A stretch of DNA of 64,000 nucleotides from NCBI GenBank assembly GCA_958296115.1, contig OY282442.1, positions 2,090,943-2,154,942 of the forward strand. Reading direction: 5' to 3'. The position numbers were made by a program, and so were the translations under genes. The notes under the pieces are model-generated. The model was not told where the DNA came from. It ran no database searches and saw only the letters and a list, made by a program, of their open reading frames with translations. The stretch comes from an uncultured Dehalococcoidia bacterium (GTDB lineage: Bacteria > Chloroflexota > Dehalococcoidia > Lucifugimonadales > CAJWER01). Of this stretch, positions 51,307 through 60,107 are shown one piece after another; within the stretch, counting starts at the first letter, position 1; every line of letters begins with the position of its first letter.

Positions 51307-52323
51307 TCACTCCATCCTCACCACCATCTGCAGCTGCGTGCTGGGGCGTATCAGCGCCTCGAACGCGGCTTGGATGTCGTCCAGCGCGATGAAGCTTCGC
51401 TCGGAGAGCATCGGGCCCGTCCTTGCCTTCCCTGTTCGCAGCAGGTCGAGCGCTATCAGCCAGTCCTCCGGCATCGTCGAGAACGACGTCGCCAGGTTGA
51501 TCTCCCTGGCTATCCAATCGACTGGCAGCAACGGGGTCGGCTCCCATGCCAGGGCCACCAGCATGACTTCCCCCTCGCGCCGAACCATGCTCATGGCCTG
51601 GTCGAGCGTCGACGGGGCGCCCGCGCAGTCGAACACCAGGTCGGGGCCCGCGCCCCCCGTGTGCGCGAGCGCCCCCTCCACGGGGTCGCCGTCCTTCGGG
51701 TCCACCACTGCGTCCGCGCCCAAGGCCAGCGCCGCCTGCGCCCGCGCCGCCGACGGCTCGGACACCACGACCTTGCCCGCGCCTGCCGCCCGCGCCGCCT
51801 GGACGCAGAACAGCCCAATCGGGCCCGCGCCCAGCACCGCCACCGAGTCGCCGAGCCGCAGCGCCGAGCGGCGCACGGCGTGAACTGCAACGGCCAGCGG
51901 CTCGCACAGCGCCGCGTCATCATCCGACACCCCGTCGGGGACGGGCAGCGGCTCCCACTCCTCCATCAATACGTACTCCGCGTAGGCGCGGACCGGCTTG
52001 GCGTCGAACCCCATCGTGCGGTAGTTGAAGCGCGGAGCCTTGAAGCTTGGCACGCTGCCAGGCGGAGCCATCCCGCCCCCTCCCGCCACCCGGTCGCCCT
52101 CCCTCCACCGCGTTACGCCGGCTCCCACGGCCGCGATGGTCCCGCAGTACTCGTGGCCCATGACTGTCCCCACAGGCGGGGCGTCATACAGGTAGGCGTG
52201 TACGTCCGTCCCGCATATCGCGCAGCAACGAACCTTCACCAGCGCCTGCCCAGGCCCCGGCTCCGGCGTCGGTATCTCCTCGACGACCAGGCGCCGCCTG
52301 CCCCTATATACCGCGGCTTTCAT
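51307..52323 (-). CDS. Medium-chain zinc-dependent dehydrogenase
   Basis: 338 residues. CAICGTDVHAY and GHEYCG hold the catalytic zinc ligands; VLGAGPIGLFCVQAARAAGA is the NAD(P) loop. The structural-zinc loop is missing its four cysteines: after GDRVAGGGG comes a Pro-rich stretch without them. Sorbitol/threonine dehydrogenase-like; substrate unknown. The ATG at 52323 begins at the family N-terminus MKAAVYRGRR. Confidence 0.9.
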   Translation of the reverse strand: MKAAVYRGRRRLVVEEIPTPEPGPGQALVKVRCCAICGTDVHAYLYDAPPVGTVMGHEYCGTIAAVGAGVTRWREGDRVAGGGGMAPPGSVPSFKAPRFNYRTMGFDAKPVRAYAEYVLMEEWEPLPVPDGVSDDDAALCEPLAVAVHAVRRSALRLGDSVAVLGAGPIGLFCVQAARAAGAGKVVVSEPSAARAQAALALGADAVVDPKDGDPVEGALAHTGGAGPDLVFDCAGAPSTLDQAMSMVRREGEVMLVALAWEPTPLLPVDWIAREINLATSFSTMPEDWLIALDLLRTGKARTGPMLSERSFIALDDIQAAFEALIRPSTQLQMVVRME

Positions 52324-52365
52324 CGTGCGGAGAAGGGTAAAGGTTGCGCGTCGTCCTGGCAAGCG

Positions 52366-52426
52366 TCCCCTCTCCTGTCAAGGGAGATGGATAGGGCGAG
52401 GGTGACGCCAAACTACATTGAAGCAT
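52366..52426. repeat. Hairpin repeat unit with conserved tail
   Basis: CCCCTCTCC-TGTCA-AGGGAGATGG, GGGCGAGGGTGACGCCAAACTACATTGAAGC. It shares the ACTACATTGAAG tail with 38085-38142. Confidence 0.7.
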
Positions 52427-52445
52427 TGCCAGTGTGAACACGCCC

Positions 52446-53903
52446 CTAGCGTTCGCCTCTGTCCAGGCGCTCGGACCCGGCATTACGGCCGGCGATCTGC
52501 CCGGTGGCGAATGCCCAGACGAGGGCGTGGCCGTGACCCGCTATGAAGGCGTTGGAGGAGCCGTTGATACCCGCGGCGTACAGCCTGGGTATCGGGATGC
52601 CGGACGTGTCCAAGACCCTCGCGTTAGCGTCGATTTTCAGGCCGCCGCTCGATGACACGGAGACGCCAAGAGGCCCTATGGCGTAGAAGGGCGGCTTCGA
52701 TACGCCCGGCCCGACGCGGCGGCGGCCGAAGGGGTCGAGCGATTCGCCCCTGGCGATGCGGTTGACCTTGCACAGGGTCTCTTCGAATCTGCCGACCGGC
52801 AACCCGGAGACCCGCGCCAGGGCCGCGGCTGAGCCTGCCTCGAAGAAATCCGCCCGCGCTCGGTAGTCCGCGATGTAGGCGTAGGCGATCGCGGGGTAGG
52901 TGGACAGGAACAGCTTGCGGTGGCTGAGCCAGCCGTTGCGTCCGGGGCCGGAGTCGTCCTCGGCGGAGGCTATCCGGGCTGCGAGCTGGGAATCGAACAC
53001 GATGAACGACTCGCCGCCGGGCTGCCGCGCCGCCGCGCTCTCCGGGCCGTCGAGCTCGTTGGCGAACCTGCGCCCTTGGACGTTCACCAGGATGGCCCCC
53101 GCCTCGAACAGGTGAGGCTCTGGCCTGACGTAAGGCTGCTCCCGCGTCCTGAAGATGGGTGGCGAGCTCGCGTCCATTTCTCCCACGCCCGCCCCGACCT
53201 CCATCGCGGCGGATATGCCGTCACCCGTCGCGTCCTCTGGCAGGCTGCCGATGCCCTCCGTTTCGGGCGAGCGACCATAGCGGCGGGCGAGACTCGCGTT
53301 CGCGCCGAAGTAGCCCGTGGCAAGCGCGACGCCCCGCCGGGCGTGGATCCGCGTCCGCTCACCGGATGCGGCAGCCCTCACCACCGCGCCCGTCACTTCG
53401 CCTTGCCCGCCGCGGTCGAGCGCGGCAATACTCGCCAGCGTCCTGATGGCGACTCCGGCGTCCCGGGCTTCTCGCGCGAGCTTGCGGATGTACACAGAGC
53501 CGCCTAGAACCGCGTTGTGCATTCGCGGAACCGAGTGGGGCGGCTCCGGGTGCGGCCCGCTGAAGCGAACGCCGAGGGTGGCCATCCGCCGCAGGACGCC
53601 CGGGGCCGAGTCTATCAGCAGGCGGGTCAGCTCCAGGTCGTAGCTCCCGCGCGTCCTGCCCGCGGGTATCAGCTCGAGGTAGTCCTCGAAGTGGGCGTCC
53701 ACGTCGTCCACGATGCCCGCGGCCTGCTGGAGAGCGGTGCCGGCCGCCGAGATGGTTCCGACCGACATGCCGGTCGCCCCGCCGAGCTCTGCCGTCTTCT
53801 CCACCAGCAGGACGCTCGCCCCGACCCTAGCGGCCGAGACGGCTGCGGACAGGCCAGCGCCCCCGCCGCCAGCTACCAGCACGTCCCATGTCTCGCTATT
53901 CAT
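52446..53903 (-). CDS. FAD-dependent oxidoreductase (fumarate reductase/KstD flavoprotein family)
   Basis: 485 residues. DVLVAGGGGAGLSAAVSAARVG and LVEK form the FAD-binding fold; ELGGATGMSVGTISAAGTALQ and the C-terminal GIPIPRLYAAGINGSSNAFIAGHGHAL are typical of the FAD_binding_2 family that includes fumarate reductases and 3-ketosteroid dehydrogenases. The ATG at 53903 overlaps the end of the unknown zinc protein by 4 bp, linking it to the DtxR operon. Substrate unknown. Confidence 0.87.
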   Translation of the reverse strand: MNSETWDVLVAGGGGAGLSAAVSAARVGASVLLVEKTAELGGATGMSVGTISAAGTALQQAAGIVDDVDAHFEDYLELIPAGRTRGSYDLELTRLLIDSAPGVLRRMATLGVRFSGPHPEPPHSVPRMHNAVLGGSVYIRKLAREARDAGVAIRTLASIAALDRGGQGEVTGAVVRAAASGERTRIHARRGVALATGYFGANASLARRYGRSPETEGIGSLPEDATGDGISAAMEVGAGVGEMDASSPPIFRTREQPYVRPEPHLFEAGAILVNVQGRRFANELDGPESAAARQPGGESFIVFDSQLAARIASAEDDSGPGRNGWLSHRKLFLSTYPAIAYAYIADYRARADFFEAGSAAALARVSGLPVGRFEETLCKVNRIARGESLDPFGRRRVGPGVSKPPFYAIGPLGVSVSSSGGLKIDANARVLDTSGIPIPRLYAAGINGSSNAFIAGHGHALVWAFATGQIAGRNAGSERLDRGER

Positions 53904-54535
53904 GCGGATGCCGACCGCCGCTCGAGATGCTGGGCAATCCCGTCCGCGAGGGCCGCGACGCCCCGCTTTGTTACGGTTATCACCCGCCCGTCGCCCTTGC
54001 CGTCGAAGTGGCTCGATACGCGGTGGTCCAAGGGCGTGCTGCTCCAGACGACTATGACCTGCGCCCATTGGCGGTGGCTGCGGAAGTGCCGGTCTTCCCG
54101 TGACCTTTTGCCGTCTATGAAGCGCCATTCCACGTCCTTGGAGGACTTGGCGCGGATGACATCCCATTTCGCCTCGGTGCCGCCGACTACGAGGATACGG
54201 CTGACGTTCGCGTCGGCCGCGGCGGCCGCCATGCGCCGAAGGGCGCTGCCATCCTGGGAGCCGCCGCATATGGAGCAGGCCGCCTGCTCCACGAGAAGCG
54301 TCGGTTCGCCCGCGCCGGATGCCTCCCGTTTGCAGTCGCCATTGCGGCAGCGCCAGAGGAACACCTGCTCCAGTACGGCGCGGGCCCGTTCGGTCTTGCT
54401 GTCAGCGATGTTGGCGCGGTTGCGCCGCGCGGATATTACCCCGGCCTCGATCAGGGCATCCTGCGCCGCCTTCTGGGCTTCGGGCGCGGTTATGCCGAAG
54501 CCCTTTAGCATCCGCGCTATCGAGATCTCGGCCAT
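53900..54535 (-). CDS. Unknown protein with zinc-finger-like cysteines and Rossmann-like C-terminus
   Basis: 211 residues. N-terminal helical HTH-like part (ITAPEAQKAAQDALIEAGVI), then CRNGDC and CSICGG, a likely four-cysteine zinc site near 60-92, then a small alpha/beta domain beginning SRILVVGGTEAKWDVI that resembles DUF2325 in pattern. It begins 3 bp after the DtxR-family stop and overlaps the flavoprotein start. A metal- or redox-responsive accessory is possible; function not known. Confidence 0.65.
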   Translation of the reverse strand: MAEISIARMLKGFGITAPEAQKAAQDALIEAGVISARRNRANIADSKTERARAVLEQVFLWRCRNGDCKREASGAGEPTLLVEQAACSICGGSQDGSALRRMAAAAADANVSRILVVGGTEAKWDVIRAKSSKDVEWRFIDGKRSREDRHFRSHRQWAQVIVVWSSTPLDHRVSSHFDGKGDGRVITVTKRGVAALADGIAQHLERRSASA

Positions 54536-54538
54536 CGG

Positions 54539-55264
54539 CTATGACGGGCAGGCCCATATCTTCGAGGCCACGTCGTAGCTGAAGGCGAGCTGGCGCCCGC
54601 CGCACACGAGCGTGATGACGCCGCGGCTGGCGGCCGCCTCCTCAATGGTTACCACTGCCCCCGGGATGAGATTGTTGGCGACCATGTACTCGAGCAGGGA
54701 CTGGTCGTCTTCCGGAACCCTGTCGATAACGAGCTCCGTCCCGGGAGGAGACTGGTCCAGGGGTACGGCGTCTTTCGGTGAAGCGTAGCCGCTGCCTGGC
54801 ACGGGATGGCCGAACGGGCACGTCTTGGGATTGCCGAGCTTGGCTACTATCTTCTCTTCTAGGTCGGGGGAGATAGCGTGCTCGAGGCGGTGGGCTTCTA
54901 CGTGCGCCTTGTCGAGGTCCACCCCCAGCAGATCGACGACCATGCGCTCGGCCAGCCTGTGCCTGCGGACGATGCTCATAGCGGATCTGCGTCCTTCCGC
55001 AGTGAGGACCACGCCCCTGTTCTGGTCGGACTCCACCAAGCCCTCGCGGCCCATACGGCGGATCATCGCGCTCACGGAGGGCAGGGAAGTGCCCAGCCCC
55101 TCGGCGACCGGCAGGGTTCGCAGGTGGTCGGCAAGCTGAGTCAGGCTGAGCCGGGGTTGCTGCTCTTGGAGCCTGAAGATCGACAGGAGGTAGTTCTCCG
55201 TCGACATGGACAGGCGATGCTCTTGCTGGGCGGACTGTTTTCCACTGGCTTTGCGGGCAGCCAT
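54539..55264 (-). CDS. DtxR/IdeR/MntR-family metal-dependent repressor
   Basis: 241 residues. Winged helix (LSLTQLADHLRTL...SLPSVSAMIRRMGREGLV), dimerisation domain with metal ligands (AHVEAHRLEHAIS) and C-terminal FeoA/SH3-like domain (PEDDQSLLEYMVANNLIPGAVVTI). The residue aligned with DtxR Cys102 is His here by my alignment, so iron versus manganese specificity is open. It is divergent from an Fbp-type iron importer, whose control it may exert. First gene of a three-gene operon. Confidence 0.9.
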   Translation of the reverse strand: MAARKASGKQSAQQEHRLSMSTENYLLSIFRLQEQQPRLSLTQLADHLRTLPVAEGLGTSLPSVSAMIRRMGREGLVESDQNRGVVLTAEGRRSAMSIVRRHRLAERMVVDLLGVDLDKAHVEAHRLEHAISPDLEEKIVAKLGNPKTCPFGHPVPGSGYASPKDAVPLDQSPPGTELVIDRVPEDDQSLLEYMVANNLIPGAVVTIEEAAASRGVITLVCGGRQLAFSYDVASKIWACPS

Positions 55265-55354
55265 TCGCGCTCCCTGCGAATTGATTGATCCTATCGAAGG
55301 TATCAGATTCGCGCGCTCGGTTCAATTCACCACTGGAAACCAGGGATATAAGCC

Positions 55355-55388
55355 TTGACACTGCTTTCAGGTATATACATACTTACCT
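55355..55388 (+). promoter_or_regulatory. Promoter and candidate DtxR-type operator of the iron importer
   Basis: TTGACA (55355-55360), 17-bp spacer, CATACT (55378-55383). AGGTA (55369-55373) and TACCT (55384-55388), a dyad with 10-bp spacer, overlaps the -10. The half-sites echo the AGGT/ACCT ends of DtxR boxes but the spacing is 5 bp longer than the classical site. Confidence 0.55.
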
Positions 55389-55476
55389 ACAGACTATCAG
55401 CGAATGGCCCCGCGCGCTCTGTCACCCAGAACGTTACTCGCGTTTGCATGAATAATCCTATGGCGATTGTGAGGCG

Positions 55477-57105
55477 ATGCAGGCCGTTAGCCGACCGCTG
55501 ATTGCAAGGGTCGTCGGGGCATCCTCTTCTGGGGCGCCGCTGGTGGTCCAGGCGCCCTCCGTTCTGGTGGGGCTGGCGATGCTTCTGCCCTTGGCGTATC
55601 TGTTGATGCGGAGCGCGGGGGCAAGCGATGAGGCATGGGGTCTCCTGTTCCGCGCGGAGACTGTCCAGACCCTGGGCAGGACCATGCTGCTGATAGTTAC
55701 GGTCACGCTGGGGTCGCTTGCCCTCGCTGTTCCGCTGGCGTGGCTGACAGTCAGGACCGACCTGCCCCTCCGTCGCGTGTGGTCGGCGCTGGCCGCGCTG
55801 CCGCTGGTTATCCCGACCTACGTCGGCGCGTTCCTCTTCATCTCCGCGCTCGGTCCCCGTGGGCTTATCCAGCAGGCGCTCGCTCCCCTCGGAGTGGACA
55901 GGCTCCCCGATATATACGGCTTTCCGGGAGCCGCGCTGACCCTGACCCTTTTCAGCTATCCCTACCTGCTGCTGACCATAAGGGGGGCGTGGAGCAGCCT
56001 TGATCCCGCCACCGAGGACGCGGCCCGCAGCCTCGGACACGGGACTCGGAGCTCCCTACTCCGCGTAACCTTGCCGCAGCTGCGCCCGGCCATAGCCGCG
56101 GGGTCGCTCCTGGTCGCCCTGTACACGCTGAGCGATTTCGGGGCGGTGTCGCTCATGAGGTACCCGACCTTCACGTGGGTCATCTTCCAGCAGTACGAGT
56201 CCTCTTTCGACCGGTCGGCAGCCGCGGCGCTCTCCCTGGTGGTCGTCGGCATGGCCCTGGTCATCCTCCTGATGGAGAGCCGGACACGGGGTCGGCGCAG
56301 CTACTACCGCACGGGAGCCGGGGCCTCCCGCGCTCCCAGGGTCCTCCAACTCGGCAGATGGAAGTGGCCCGCGTTGCTGCTCTGCGCCGCCGTCGCCGCG
56401 CTGTCCTTGGGACTGCCCACCGTGGTTCTGGCGCAGTGGCTGATCAGGGGGGTCCTGTCCGGCGAGCCCCTGCTGTTCCTGTTGTCGGCAACATGGAACT
56501 CGGCGCTGGTGTCGGGCTTGGCAGGCATCGCCGCCGCCGCCCTCTCGATACCGCTGGCCGCCCTCATAGTGCGCTATCCAGGCTACCTCAGCCGCCTGCT
56601 GGAACGGGTCGCATTCACCGGGTACGCCCTACCGGGGGTTGTCGTTGCGCTTGCGCTCGTCTTCTTCGGCGCAAACTACGCGAGGCCGCTCTACCAGACT
56701 ATTTGGCTGCTCCTGTTCGCCTACGTCGTGCTGTTCTTCCCGGCGGCCCTCGGGGCTACGCGGGCCGCTCTGCACCAGGTCAGCCCTCGCTTGGAAGAGG
56801 CGGCGCGAGGCCTCGGATGGAATCCCAGCCAGGTCATGCGGAGCATAACCGTTCCGTTGGCCCGTCCAGGGGTCCTGATGGGAGCGGCCCTCGTCTTCCT
56901 CGTCTCGATGAAGGAGCTGCCCGCCACACTACTGCTCGGACCCCTGGGCTTCGAGACCCTTGCGACGGCAGTCTGGTCTGCCTCGTCGGAGGCCTTCTTC
57001 GCAAGGGCCGCCGCGCCCGCCCTCACGCTCATCCTCATTTCGTCTGCGCCGATGGCCTTCCTAGTCGCCCGCGAGCGCAGGTCCTCATACCTCAAGGCAG
57101 AGTGA
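55477..57105 (+). CDS. fbpB: Iron(III) ABC transporter permease, two-domain (FbpB type)
   Basis: 542 residues, about twelve helices in two homologous halves. Each half has an EAA loop: PATEDAARSLGHGTRSSLLRVTLPQLRPA and SPRLEEAARGLGWNPSQVMRSITVPLARPG. This is the FbpB/SfuB arrangement for ferric ion uptake. The ferric-binding lipoprotein FbpA is not in the window. Divergent from the DtxR-family gene across 212 bp. Confidence 0.9.
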   Translation: MQAVSRPLIARVVGASSSGAPLVVQAPSVLVGLAMLLPLAYLLMRSAGASDEAWGLLFRAETVQTLGRTMLLIVTVTLGSLALAVPLAWLTVRTDLPLRRVWSALAALPLVIPTYVGAFLFISALGPRGLIQQALAPLGVDRLPDIYGFPGAALTLTLFSYPYLLLTIRGAWSSLDPATEDAARSLGHGTRSSLLRVTLPQLRPAIAAGSLLVALYTLSDFGAVSLMRYPTFTWVIFQQYESSFDRSAAAALSLVVVGMALVILLMESRTRGRRSYYRTGAGASRAPRVLQLGRWKWPALLLCAAVAALSLGLPTVVLAQWLIRGVLSGEPLLFLLSATWNSALVSGLAGIAAAALSIPLAALIVRYPGYLSRLLERVAFTGYALPGVVVALALVFFGANYARPLYQTIWLLLFAYVVLFFPAALGATRAALHQVSPRLEEAARGLGWNPSQVMRSITVPLARPGVLMGAALVFLVSMKELPATLLLGPLGFETLATAVWSASSEAFFARAAAPALTLILISSAPMAFLVARERRSSYLKAE

Positions 57106-57110
57106 GCCGC

Positions 57111-58169
57111 ATGGAATACCCCGTCATAGAGTGCAGAGACCTGACAAAGCGGCGCGGCGGCGCGCCGGTGGTGGACCGCGTCAGCTTCATACTGCGGCAG
57201 GGGGAGATCCTGTCCATACTGGGCCCCAGCGGTTGCGGCAAGACCACGATGCTGCGCCTGCTCGCGGGCTTCGAAAGTCCCGACGAAGGCGAGATAAGCA
57301 TCCAGGGCAGAACGGTCTCGGGGTCGTCAGTGCATGTGTCTCCTAACCATCGGAACGTCGGCATGGTCTTCCAGGAATACGCCCTGTTTCCCCACAAGAC
57401 CGTGGCCGAGAACATCACTTTCGGCCTTCACAAGCTCGAACCCCGCGAGCGTGAATCCAGGCTGGCCGAGGTGATCGGCCTGGTGAAGCTTGCGGGCCTC
57501 GAGGGGCGATACCCCTACGAGCTCTCCGGCGGTCAGCAGCAGCGGGTTGCGCTGGCCCGAACTATCGCTCCGCGCCCTGTCGCCGCGCTGCTCGACGAGC
57601 CGTTCAGCAACCTGGACCCCGGAATGCGCCGCGAGATGCGGCTGGAGCTGGTGAGCATCCTGCGGGGAAACGGCATCGCCGCCATCTTCGTCACCCACGA
57701 CCGCGAGGAGGCGTTCGCCATTGCCAACCGCATAGGGGTCATGATAGACGGGCGGCTGGAGCAGATGGCCGCGCCCGAAGTCATCTATCACGCGCCCGCA
57801 ACTCCCTTCACAGCGAGGATGGCGGGAACAGGCGACTTCATCCCGGCGGAAATCCACGATGGGCTGGCCGTGACGGAAGTCGGGGACCTGCCCTTCATTA
57901 GCAACAACGGGGCGATCGAAGAAGGCGCCCGCGTGACCCTGCTGGTGCGCCCTGATGATTTCCAGGTTGCGCCGCGCGAGGACGGCCCTTCGATAGTCCG
58001 CGCCCGCGAGTTCCTGGGGGATGCGACCGTCTTGGACGTCGAGACGCCGTCAGGAGCGGTCCTGAGATGCCGCCAGCCCTCCCACTCCGCCGCGGGGCTG
58101 GGGCTCGGCGCTCACGTCGCGCTGGTCCCCGAAACCACAAGGGCGTTTCTGGCCTTCAGCGCGTCATAG
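57111..58169 (+). CDS. fbpC: Iron(III) ABC transporter ATPase (FbpC type)
   Basis: 352 residues. Walker A GPSGCGKTTMLR, Q-loop VFQEYALFPHKTV, signature LSGGQQQRVALART, Walker B ALLDEPFSNLDP, His in FVTHDREEAF. The C-terminal TOBE/OB domain (RVTLLVRPDDFQV) is as in FbpC/PotA. 5 bp downstream of fbpB; supplies energy for the FbpB permease. Confidence 0.92.
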   Translation: MEYPVIECRDLTKRRGGAPVVDRVSFILRQGEILSILGPSGCGKTTMLRLLAGFESPDEGEISIQGRTVSGSSVHVSPNHRNVGMVFQEYALFPHKTVAENITFGLHKLEPRERESRLAEVIGLVKLAGLEGRYPYELSGGQQQRVALARTIAPRPVAALLDEPFSNLDPGMRREMRLELVSILRGNGIAAIFVTHDREEAFAIANRIGVMIDGRLEQMAAPEVIYHAPATPFTARMAGTGDFIPAEIHDGLAVTEVGDLPFISNNGAIEEGARVTLLVRPDDFQVAPREDGPSIVRAREFLGDATVLDVETPSGAVLRCRQPSHSAAGLGLGAHVALVPETTRAFLAFSAS

Positions 58170-58172
58170 ACG

Positions 58173-58181
58173 TGCTATAAT
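58173..58181 (+). promoter_or_regulatory. Extended -10 promoter of Uma2 paralogue 2
   Basis: TGC followed by the perfect TATAAT (58176-58181); no clear -35. The leader shares GAGTGAGGC with paralogue 1. Confidence 0.6.
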
Positions 58182-58220
58182 CCGTCGCCATAGTGCAGAC
58201 TGCCTGAGTGAGGCTATGCA

Positions 58221-58970
58221 ATGATCACCAAGCCAGCGCTCGAACTCCAAGAGGTCGATACCCTAGAGCCCTTGCCCGACCCGCCCCGGACGTACGACAT
58301 GCAGCAACGCATCAGGAACTTCGCATTCGACGGCTTCCTGTACGGCCACTTCGCCTATCGTACAGACGTGCTGATTTGCGGGGAGGGCTACCTCCGCAAC
58401 GACCCATACAACGACGCCGAGCGGCTCGCGCCCGACTGCGTGGTGGCCTTTGGCGTGGACCCGGCCGCCATAGTCGCGCGGAACGGATACGTCATCAGCG
58501 AAGTAGGCAAGCCCCCCGACTTCGTCCTGGAGGTGGCCTCGCGGAGCACTGGACGGCGGGACTACACGGTGAAGCGCGAGGGGTACGCGGCCTACGGGGT
58601 TCGGGAGTATTGGCGCTTCGACTGGACGGGCGGGCAGTATCACGACGCGGCGTTGGCGGGCGACCAGCTAGTAGATGGAGTATATGAGCCTTTTCCGATA
58701 AACCGGGAGCGGACCGGGTTGATATGGGGGCACAGCCCGGTATTGGGGCTGGACCTGTGCTGGGACAAAGGCGACCTGCGTATCTACGACCCCGCGGCGG
58801 GTGAGTATCTGCGCTCGCCGGCGGAATGGAGGCTCCGCTCCACCGCCGCGACCGAGTCCCTCGAAGCAGCCGAGGCCCGCGCTGATTCTGCCGAGGCCCG
58901 CGCCGATTCTGCCGAGGCCGAGGTGAAGCTGCTGCGCGAACGGCTGCGCCGCCTTGCAGAGCCGGAATAG
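58221..58970 (+). CDS. Uma2-family (DUF820) nuclease-like protein, paralogue 2
   Basis: 249 residues. Same core as 23892-24683 (LEPLPDPPRTYDMQQRIRN, APDCVVAFGVD, PPDFVLEVASRSTGRRDYTV). The C-terminal repeat tail is AEARADSAEARADSAEAE instead of the Ala-rich repeats of paralogue 1, and shorter. The two are inverted relative to each other 34 kb apart. Not obviously tied to its neighbours. Confidence 0.85.
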   Translation: MITKPALELQEVDTLEPLPDPPRTYDMQQRIRNFAFDGFLYGHFAYRTDVLICGEGYLRNDPYNDAERLAPDCVVAFGVDPAAIVARNGYVISEVGKPPDFVLEVASRSTGRRDYTVKREGYAAYGVREYWRFDWTGGQYHDAALAGDQLVDGVYEPFPINRERTGLIWGHSPVLGLDLCWDKGDLRIYDPAAGEYLRSPAEWRLRSTAATESLEAAEARADSAEARADSAEAEVKLLRERLRRLAEPE

Positions 58971-58975
58971 ACCTC

Positions 58976-60103
58976 TCACCCCTCCACGTCGAACCGCACT
59001 TCGTCTTTTAGGCCGAAGCCGGTGATGGGGGCCAGGACTGAATCGCCGGGGGCTATGACCCCTTCGGCGGCGAGGTGGTGGATGCCTGCGAGGGCCGCGG
59101 CGGACGTGGGCTCGGCGAAGATGCCCTCGTCTCGCGCCAGGGCTTTCTGCATCGATGCTATCTCGGTCTCCGCGACCGCGACCGCCGTTCCATTGGCGCG
59201 TCGGAGGACATCCACGACTTGGCCGCCTCGCGCAGGCGCGGCCACGGAGATGCCCCCCGCAATGGTCGGCTGCGCGTCGGCCTGGCTCCAGCCTCCGCCC
59301 CTGGAACGGGCTGTTATGGGCATGGCGTTCGCGGCTTGGACGGCGTGCAGGCGCGGCATCCGGCCGATTCGCCCATCGTCCAGCAGCTCACTGAATCCGC
59401 GCCACGCGCCCAGGAACAGCCCGCCGTTGCCGACTGGGAAGACGACGTGGCTCGGCGGCTCGCCGCCATAGCGCCGGGCGACCTCGAAGGCGAAGGTCTT
59501 AGTGCCCTCGAAGAAGAACGGACTCCAAGCGTGAGACGCATATACCAAGCCGTTCCGCTTGTAGAAGGCTATCGCCGCGTCGGTCGTGTCGTCCCGGGAG
59601 CCTTCTATGGCATGCACCTCCGCGCCGTACACTCTGATCTGCTTCAACTTTGCCGCGGGCGCGGACGCGGGAGCGAAGATGTGCGCCTTTATGCCAGAGC
59701 GGGCCGCGTATGCCGAGACCGACGCCCCAGCGTTGCCGGACGAGTCCTCGACTATCTCGCGGATGCCGAGCTCGCGGGCGACGGAGAGCATGACGGCGGT
59801 CCCGCGGTCCTTGTAGGAGCCGGTCGGGTTCATGAACTCCAATTTAACATCCAGCCGCTTTATGCCAAGCGCCTCGCCTATCTTCGAGAGCTCGACCACC
59901 GGCGTATTCCCTTCGCCTAGGGAGAGCGTCGCCGCCGGCTCGTGGAATGGCATGCGGACATCGTATCCGGCGATGGGGACCGACGGGCCCGCGGCGGTGT
60001 ATTCGACGTCGAGGGGGCAGCCGCAGCCGTGGCATCCCAGGATGTCCATGTTCGAGGGGTGGGCGGCCCCGCAGGACTCGCAGCGCAGGCTAACGTGAGA
60101 CAT
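58976..60103 (-). CDS. thrC: Threonine synthase
   Basis: 375 residues. PLP-dependent conversion of O-phosphohomoserine to threonine. N-terminal zinc-ribbon CESCGAAH...CHGCGC, PLP lysine in NPTGSYKDRG, SSGNAGAS loop, glycine loop VGNGG. Somewhat closer to the short archaeal/Chloroflexota-type enzyme than to E. coli ThrC. A homologous pyridoxal enzyme (threonine dehydratase) is less likely given the zinc ribbon. 4 bp downstream of the RHH gene. Confidence 0.88.
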   Translation of the reverse strand: MSHVSLRCESCGAAHPSNMDILGCHGCGCPLDVEYTAAGPSVPIAGYDVRMPFHEPAATLSLGEGNTPVVELSKIGEALGIKRLDVKLEFMNPTGSYKDRGTAVMLSVARELGIREIVEDSSGNAGASVSAYAARSGIKAHIFAPASAPAAKLKQIRVYGAEVHAIEGSRDDTTDAAIAFYKRNGLVYASHAWSPFFFEGTKTFAFEVARRYGGEPPSHVVFPVGNGGLFLGAWRGFSELLDDGRIGRMPRLHAVQAANAMPITARSRGGGWSQADAQPTIAGGISVAAPARGGQVVDVLRRANGTAVAVAETEIASMQKALARDEGIFAEPTSAAALAGIHHLAAEGVIAPGDSVLAPITGFGLKDEVRFDVEG

Positions 60104-60107
60104 CCGG

